Shown: piece by piece, positions 63,237 through 64,000 of the stretch
Numbering within the stretch: the stretch's first letter is position 1
Layout of the letters: each line of letters begins with the position of its first letter
Origin: LMUY01 sp965199555
GTDB taxonomy: Bacteria > Pseudomonadota > Alphaproteobacteria > Acetobacterales > Acetobacteraceae
Direction: 5' to 3'
Length of the DNA stretch: 64,000 bases
NCBI GenBank assembly: GCA_965199555.1
Contig: CBDASJ010000006.1
Coordinates: forward strand, 558,001 to 622,000
Notes under the pieces: generated by a model
The model's database searches: none
Seen by the model: only the letters and a program-made list of their open reading frames with translations
Told to the model about the DNA's origin: nothing
Translations under genes and position numbers: made by a program

Positions 63237-63241
63237 CGGGG

Positions 63242-63943
63242 TTACTCGGCGGCGTCCTTGATGTGGCGGAACATGTTGCGCTTGGCTTCCGCATCGAACT
63301 CAGCCTTGAACGCGTGCTTGTCGCGCAGCGCCTCGGCCCGTGCGGCGGCCGGGCGGGCATTCACCGCGTCCAGCAGGCGCTTGACGTGCGGGAACTCCTG
63401 CCAAACCGACATGTCCTTGGCGTTGCTGCCCATCACGAACGGGGCCATGCGCGCCCAGCCCCAAACCGCCATGTCGACGATGGTGTATTGCGAGCCCAGC
63501 ATCCACTCACGCCCCGCCAGCCGCGCGTTCAGGATGGTGTAGTGGCGCTTCGCCTCGAACAAGTAGCGGGTGACAGCGTATTCCTTCGGCTCCGGCGCGA
63601 AATGCCGGAAATGCACGGCCTGACCGGAATACGGGCCCACGCCGGTGGCCGCGAACATCAACCAGGAATACAGGTCGGCATGCGCCTGGCCGGAGACGCC
63701 CGGCATGAACTTGCCGGTCTTCATGCCGAGGTAGAGCAGGATGGCGTTGCTGTCGAACACGGCGACGTCGCCGTCGACGATCGCCGGCACCTTGTTGTTG
63801 GGGTTGATCGCCGCGAAATCGGGTGCGAATTGCTCCCCTTTGCGGGTGTCCACCGGGATCGCCTCGTAGGGCAGTTCGGCTTCCTCCAGGAACAGGGCCA
63901 CCTTCATCGGGTTGGGCGCCAGGCTATAATAGAACTTGATCAT
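63242..63943 (-). CDS. Glutathione S-transferase family protein
   Basis: A 233-residue cytosolic GST. The thioredoxin-fold N-domain has FYYSLAPNPMKVALFLEEAE, NNKVPAIVDGDVAVFDSNAI and LYLGMKTGKF. The C-domain has SQYTIVDMAVWGWARM (N-capping box). It is similar in layout to the first GST in this window. A basic 25-residue C-terminal extension (HAFKAEFDAEAKRNMFRHIK) is longer than usual. Transcribed ahead of the SDR gene and about 24 bp after the enoyl-CoA hydratase-like gene. Confidence 0.92.
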   Translation of the reverse strand: MIKFYYSLAPNPMKVALFLEEAELPYEAIPVDTRKGEQFAPDFAAINPNNKVPAIVDGDVAVFDSNAILLYLGMKTGKFMPGVSGQAHADLYSWLMFAATGVGPYSGQAVHFRHFAPEPKEYAVTRYLFEAKRHYTILNARLAGREWMLGSQYTIVDMAVWGWARMAPFVMGSNAKDMSVWQEFPHVKRLLDAVNARPAAARAEALRDKHAFKAEFDAEAKRNMFRHIKDAAE

Positions 63944-63966
63944 GGTGTCGGCTCCTGGGGCGCGGT

Positions 63967-64000
63967 TCAGCGCCCGGTGAACTGGGGGGTGCGCTTTTCC
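63967..64000 (-). CDS. C-terminal end of a probable enoyl-CoA hydratase/isomerase gene (window edge)
   Basis: Only the last ten codons are present; they read EKRTPQFTGR then stop. That ending is typical of crotonase-family enoyl-CoA hydratases. The rest lies beyond the window, so the assignment rests on this short tail and on its position upstream of the GST and SDR genes. Confidence 0.5.
   Translation of the reverse strand, partial: EKRTPQFTGR

Overview
The window looks like a GC-rich alphaproteobacterial chromosome, most likely Rhodospirillales/Acetobacteraceae. This lineage is inferred from gene content, not from a marker phylogeny. The pointers are a PhyR/NepR/EcfG general stress response (GSR) locus, trxB followed by a lysR gene, EcfG-type sigma factors, an HWE/HisKA_2 kinase, and typical alphaproteobacterial housekeeping genes (MmcB, metK-trmB, HldE). 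No rRNA, tRNA or CRISPR array was seen.

Layout. 1-11.9 kb: a truncated aldehyde dehydrogenase, a Nu-class GST, a single-domain response regulator, a Nudix hydrolase, a motB-motA pair in unusual order, a PAP2-like membrane protein, a PLP-dependent ammonia-lyase, two membrane glycosyltransferases, an Lrp regulator, and trxB-lysR. 11.98-14.57 kb: a visibly AT-rich insertion. It holds a serine recombinase overlapping a KwaA-like membrane protein gene, which faces a convergent KwaB-like (DUF4868) gene. I read it as a variant Kiwa-type anti-phage module. 14.57-22.2 kb: methyltransferase, recQ, an OmpA-like lipoprotein, cydDC and an M20 amidohydrolase. 22.2-26.3 kb: the GSR control locus (HWE kinase, nepR, two ecfG-type sigma genes, divergent phyR).

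26.3-43.1 kb: a tightly packed seven-gene trehalose/alpha-glucan operon: glgE, treS-pep2, glgB, treZ, malQ, treY, otsA. A near-consensus sigma-EcfG promoter (GGAAC-N16-CGTC) lies just upstream of glgE, so the adjacent stress regulator probably drives it. The genes link trehalose to branched glucan in both directions: TreS-Pep2 and GlgE build glucan through maltose-1-phosphate, GlgB branches it, MalQ remodels it, TreY and TreZ release trehalose, and OtsA starts de novo synthesis.

43.1-64 kb: alcohol dehydrogenase, a dipeptide-type permease without ATPases, tartrate dehydrogenase, a GNAT-MazG fusion, a GntR-controlled VOC/ABC-binding-protein/hydrolase locus with two palindromic operators, YkgJ, Rrf2, MmcB, a Rieske oxygenase, hldE, a glycine-zipper lipoprotein, metK, trmB, a DHDPS-family lyase, a His-rich SLT protein, an SDR, a second GST, and the tail of an enoyl-CoA hydratase-like gene.

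Three genes (cydD, glgB, malQ) each carry an apparent one-base indel in a short G or C run. In malQ this fuses the reading frame to treY. These are either consensus errors or real frameshifts, and they should be settled before the locus is interpreted functionally.
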